From: Cercozoa sp. M6MM
Taxonomy: Eukaryota > Endomyxa: Ascetosporea
Strand: one strand, 5' to 3'
Assembly (NCBI GenBank): GCA_040357565.1
Contig: JBDODJ010000131.1
Length of the DNA: 29,859 nucleotides
Below are positions 28,068-29,859 of the stretch, in pieces (position 1 is the first letter of the stretch; every line of letters starts with the position of its first letter). The position numbers and the translations under genes are program-made. The notes beneath the pieces were generated by a model. That model was not told where the DNA came from. It ran no database searches and saw only the letters and a list, made by a program, of their open reading frames with translations.

Positions 28068-29859
28068 ATGTCGTCGGAAGCGCCAATGCGCGACGACGAG
28101 GTTGACCCGACGCAGCAAAAATCGAGCCAGGCCGAAGAGACGCCAGGTGTCGCCGCTGCCGAGAAGGAGCCGACTGCCGAGGATGTGGCCACGGCCGCCC
28201 GGGTGCTCAAGTGGCGTTTTCCTTTCGTGTTCACTTTGTGTGAGTGAAGTGACACGTCATTTTTCTTGGAATGTGTAGGCACCTGGAGTCGCTCGAAAAG
28301 GCGCAGTGTCGCGCCAAGCGTTTCCGCGAGGTGCGCTGGCCCTTTTACCCCCCTGTTTACCCCCCGTTTACCTGTTCAACCCTGTTTACCTTCCTGTTTA
28401 ACCCTGTTTACGTCCTATATACCCCCCCCCGTGCAGGTGCGTATTGGTGTGCGCAAGCTGATGGACAAGATGAAGGCATGGGAGTACAAGGGCGGCACCG
28501 AGGTCGAGTACCAAGCCAAGCGACAAGTACCTCTCCTGTGGATTTTTTGTCTATACTTATACATATACCTATATCTTTACGTATATATATCTATATGTAC
28601 TTATATTTGTACATATATAGTTATACATACATAGGCATATACATGTATAATATGTATATAGTATATCGTATATATATACATATCGGTATGTAGGCACTGA
28701 TCGACCTGCGCAGTAAGCAGCGACGTCAGCGCGCGTACGATCAGAAACTCATTCGCACGCGCAACCTGCGGTACTTCCATTCTTTGGGCGAGGGTAGGGG
28801 GGTAAGATGTCTCTGTACAGCCGCGAGCGACTGGAGGCATTGAACGCACTGACGCGACCGACAGTGCAAATGCTCGAAGCGGCCGAGCAGGCCAACGCCG
28901 AGACGGTAGCTCCCTTAACCAAAAACATGGACTTAATTTTCTTTATTAAGGCCACATTTAGCTCTCGATCGAACCGGCCAAGAAGAAGCAGAAGACGCAG
29001 GAAAATACGGCGCTTGACGACGTCGAAATCGACGACGCCAAGGAGGCTGAGGTAGACTTACCCCCCCCTTTACCACCGTTACCCCCCCCCCCCATTCCCC
29101 CCCTTCCCCCCCCTCCCACAGGAAGCGATCGAGCAGGAGCGTCTCAACTTTCAGAAGTCGTGCTACGTCTGCAAGAGTCGCTTCGACAGTACGTATTATC
29201 TGAGTGAGGGGCGTTTCTTCTGAGAGTGACCACGTGGTCACTGTGACGTGGTCACTTTGAGGTGGTCACCTCAGTGGGCTCACGTGTGTGGCACGTGCGC
29301 AGAACTGCACCACTTCTACGACCAGTTGTGTCCGCGGTGCGCCGAACTCAACTGGCGCAAGCGCAACGAAACGGCGCCGCTGGACGGTGCGTTTCTCTCC
29401 CACTGGCTCACTTGGCACGTGCCTCACTTGGCACGTGTCACTGGGTGGTACTTTTTTGACACGTGGTGTACTTTTTGACTGGCGAGCGCAGGTCGAGTCG
29501 CTCTGCTCACAGGCGGTCGTGGTACTTTCTGCTCGGGTTGGCACGTGTCATGCAGTGCTCAGTTGGCACGTGCGCAGTCAAGATCGGCTTTGAGGCCGGC
29601 AAGAAGCTGCTGCGCGCCGGCGCTCACGTGATTCTCACGACGCGTTTTCCGAACGATTTGGTACTAAATATTGATCGATCACTGATCGATCATGATCGAT
29701 CATGATCGATCAAGTGGTAATTTGGAGAAATAAAAGGTTTAATTTTCTGAGCGCAGGTGCGTCGCTACAAAGAACTCGACGACTTTGCCGAGTGGAAGGA
29801 CCGACTGTAGTTTCACTTCTCCGCGTTTACCCTCCTGTTTACCCCCCTGTTTACCCCCC
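28068..29859 (+). CDS. Zn-knuckle + short-chain dehydrogenase (SDR) protein, 5' part (continues beyond the right edge)
   Basis: Eleven exons: 28068-28210, 28279-28330, 28437-28526, 28694-28770, 28821-28905, 28962-29051, 29122-29188, 29303-29386, 29492-29521, 29578-29660 and 29757-29806. The last is followed by a donor (CTGTAGTTTC) and a C-rich intron, so the gene runs on. After an acidic start (MSSEAPMRDDEVD) comes a basic coiled-coil region (VRIGVRKLMDKMKAW, LRSKQRRQRAYDQK) and an acidic linker. Then CYVCKSRF and HHFYDQLCPRCAELNWRKR form a CxxC...CxxC knuckle, placed just before RVALLTGGRVKIGFEAGKKL, the Rossmann nucleotide-binding start. HVILTTRFPNDLVRRYKE is the second strand with the Arg that usually favours NADP(H). 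This knuckle-SDR arrangement is known from plant and protist oxidoreductases of unknown substrate. The catalytic YxxxK lies outside the window. Confidence 0.88.
28331..28436 (+). repeat. Intron with CCTGTTTACCCCC repeats (same family as the left end)
   Basis: Intron 2 of the SDR gene. At least six CCTGTTTA(C/A)CC units run from near the donor GTGCGCTGG to the acceptor CCCCGTGCAG. Here the C-rich strand is the plus strand, which is again the sense strand. Confidence 0.85.
28527..28693 (+). repeat. 167-nt intron of TATATACATA repeats
   Basis: Intron 3 of the SDR gene. It is nearly all T, A and C in TATATAC/TATACATA/TATATCTA units between GTACCTCTCC and GGTATGTAG. Confidence 0.85.
29052..29121 (+). 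repeat. 70-nt intron of cytosine runs
   Basis: Intron 6 of the SDR gene: TTACCCCCCCC-like units and long C homopolymers up to the acceptor CCTCCCACAG. Confidence 0.8.
29189..29577 (+). repeat. Three neighbouring introns sharing CACGTG/GGCACGTG motifs
   Basis: Introns 29189-29302, 29387-29491 and 29522-29577 carry repeated palindromic cores: TGACCACGTGGTCAC near 29226, several TTGGCACGTG copies, and GACACGTGG. The two short exons between them do not contain the motif. Confidence 0.7.
29661..29756 (+). repeat. Intron with GATCGATCA palindromes
   Basis: Intron 10 of the SDR gene begins GTACTAAATATT and then repeats TGATCGATCA about four times between 29672 and 29712 before TCTGAGCGCAG. The same palindrome appears near 575-630 in the first gene. 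Confidence 0.75.
29807..29859 (+). repeat. Start of an intron with TTTACCCCCCTG repeats at the right edge
   Basis: After the donor GTAGTTTCAC the window ends in TTTACCCTCCTGTTTACCCCCCTGTTTACCCCCC, matching the left-end repeat family. Confidence 0.75.

Noticed and set aside
1..29859. Bacterial operon, CRISPR array or prophage
   Set aside because: All recognised genes are intron-split and eukaryotic in type; repeats lack direct-repeat/spacer structure.

Overview
The window is protein-coding DNA from a compact, intron-rich microbial eukaryote. About 15 genes lie on both strands, nearly all cut by canonical GT-AG introns, most of them 45-70 nt. I could phase roughly 100 introns by keeping the reading frame open and matching known families. 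Several acceptors are preceded by TACTAAT/CTAAC-like branch sequences. Every product I recognise is eukaryotic in type, and there is no sign of operons, Shine-Dalgarno sites, tRNA, rRNA or CRISPR. The lineage cannot be fixed from the sequence alone. A secreted Kazal-like inhibitor, a YeeE/TsuA-type transporter and very short introns would suit a stramenopile/oomycete-like or rhizarian protist, but this is only a guess.

Layout, left to right. (1) 89-2460, minus: 5' part of a proline-rich protein of unknown function that runs off the left edge, with G-rich (sense C-rich) introns. (2) 2980-4430, plus: unknown protein of about 310 aa with an AT-hook-like tail. (3) 5165-6109, plus: small coiled-coil protein whose first coding exon is only the ATG. 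(4) 6629-8454, minus: Pro/Ser/Asn-rich protein with a Ser/Asn microsatellite and two open frames at its 3' end. (5) 8616-10102, minus: signal peptide + TPR + JmjC (cupin) protein. (6) 10328-12369, plus: DUF89/ARMT1-type phosphatase in 17 exons. (7) 12833-14550, plus: YeeE/YedE (thiosulfate-transporter-like) membrane protein. (8) 14817-15996, plus: NMN adenylyltransferase. (9) 16285-18987, plus: 581-aa protein of unknown function in 14 exons. (10) 19180-20326, minus: thymidylate kinase. (11) 20703-23155, plus: N-terminal C2-type protein with a long low-complexity tail. (12) 23385-24431, minus: secreted Kazal-like protein with five-residue repeats. (13) 24909-26486, minus: nuclear-looking protein with a possible Tudor-like segment. 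(14) 27077-27774, minus: UBE2G2/Ubc7-type E2. (15) 28068 to beyond the right edge, plus: zinc-knuckle plus short-chain dehydrogenase protein.

The genes look like ordinary housekeeping neighbours rather than one pathway. Divergent pairs share short promoter regions at 2461-2979, 10103-10327, 20327-20702 and 27775-28067, and convergent ends are close together. The most unusual feature is the introns. Most are plain and about 55 nt, but the longer ones are filled with their own short repeats (CTGTTTACCCCC, TACCTACCC, TATATACATA, CACGTG, GATCGATCA). The C-rich family always has its pyrimidine strand in the sense RNA, in genes on opposite strands at the two ends of the window.
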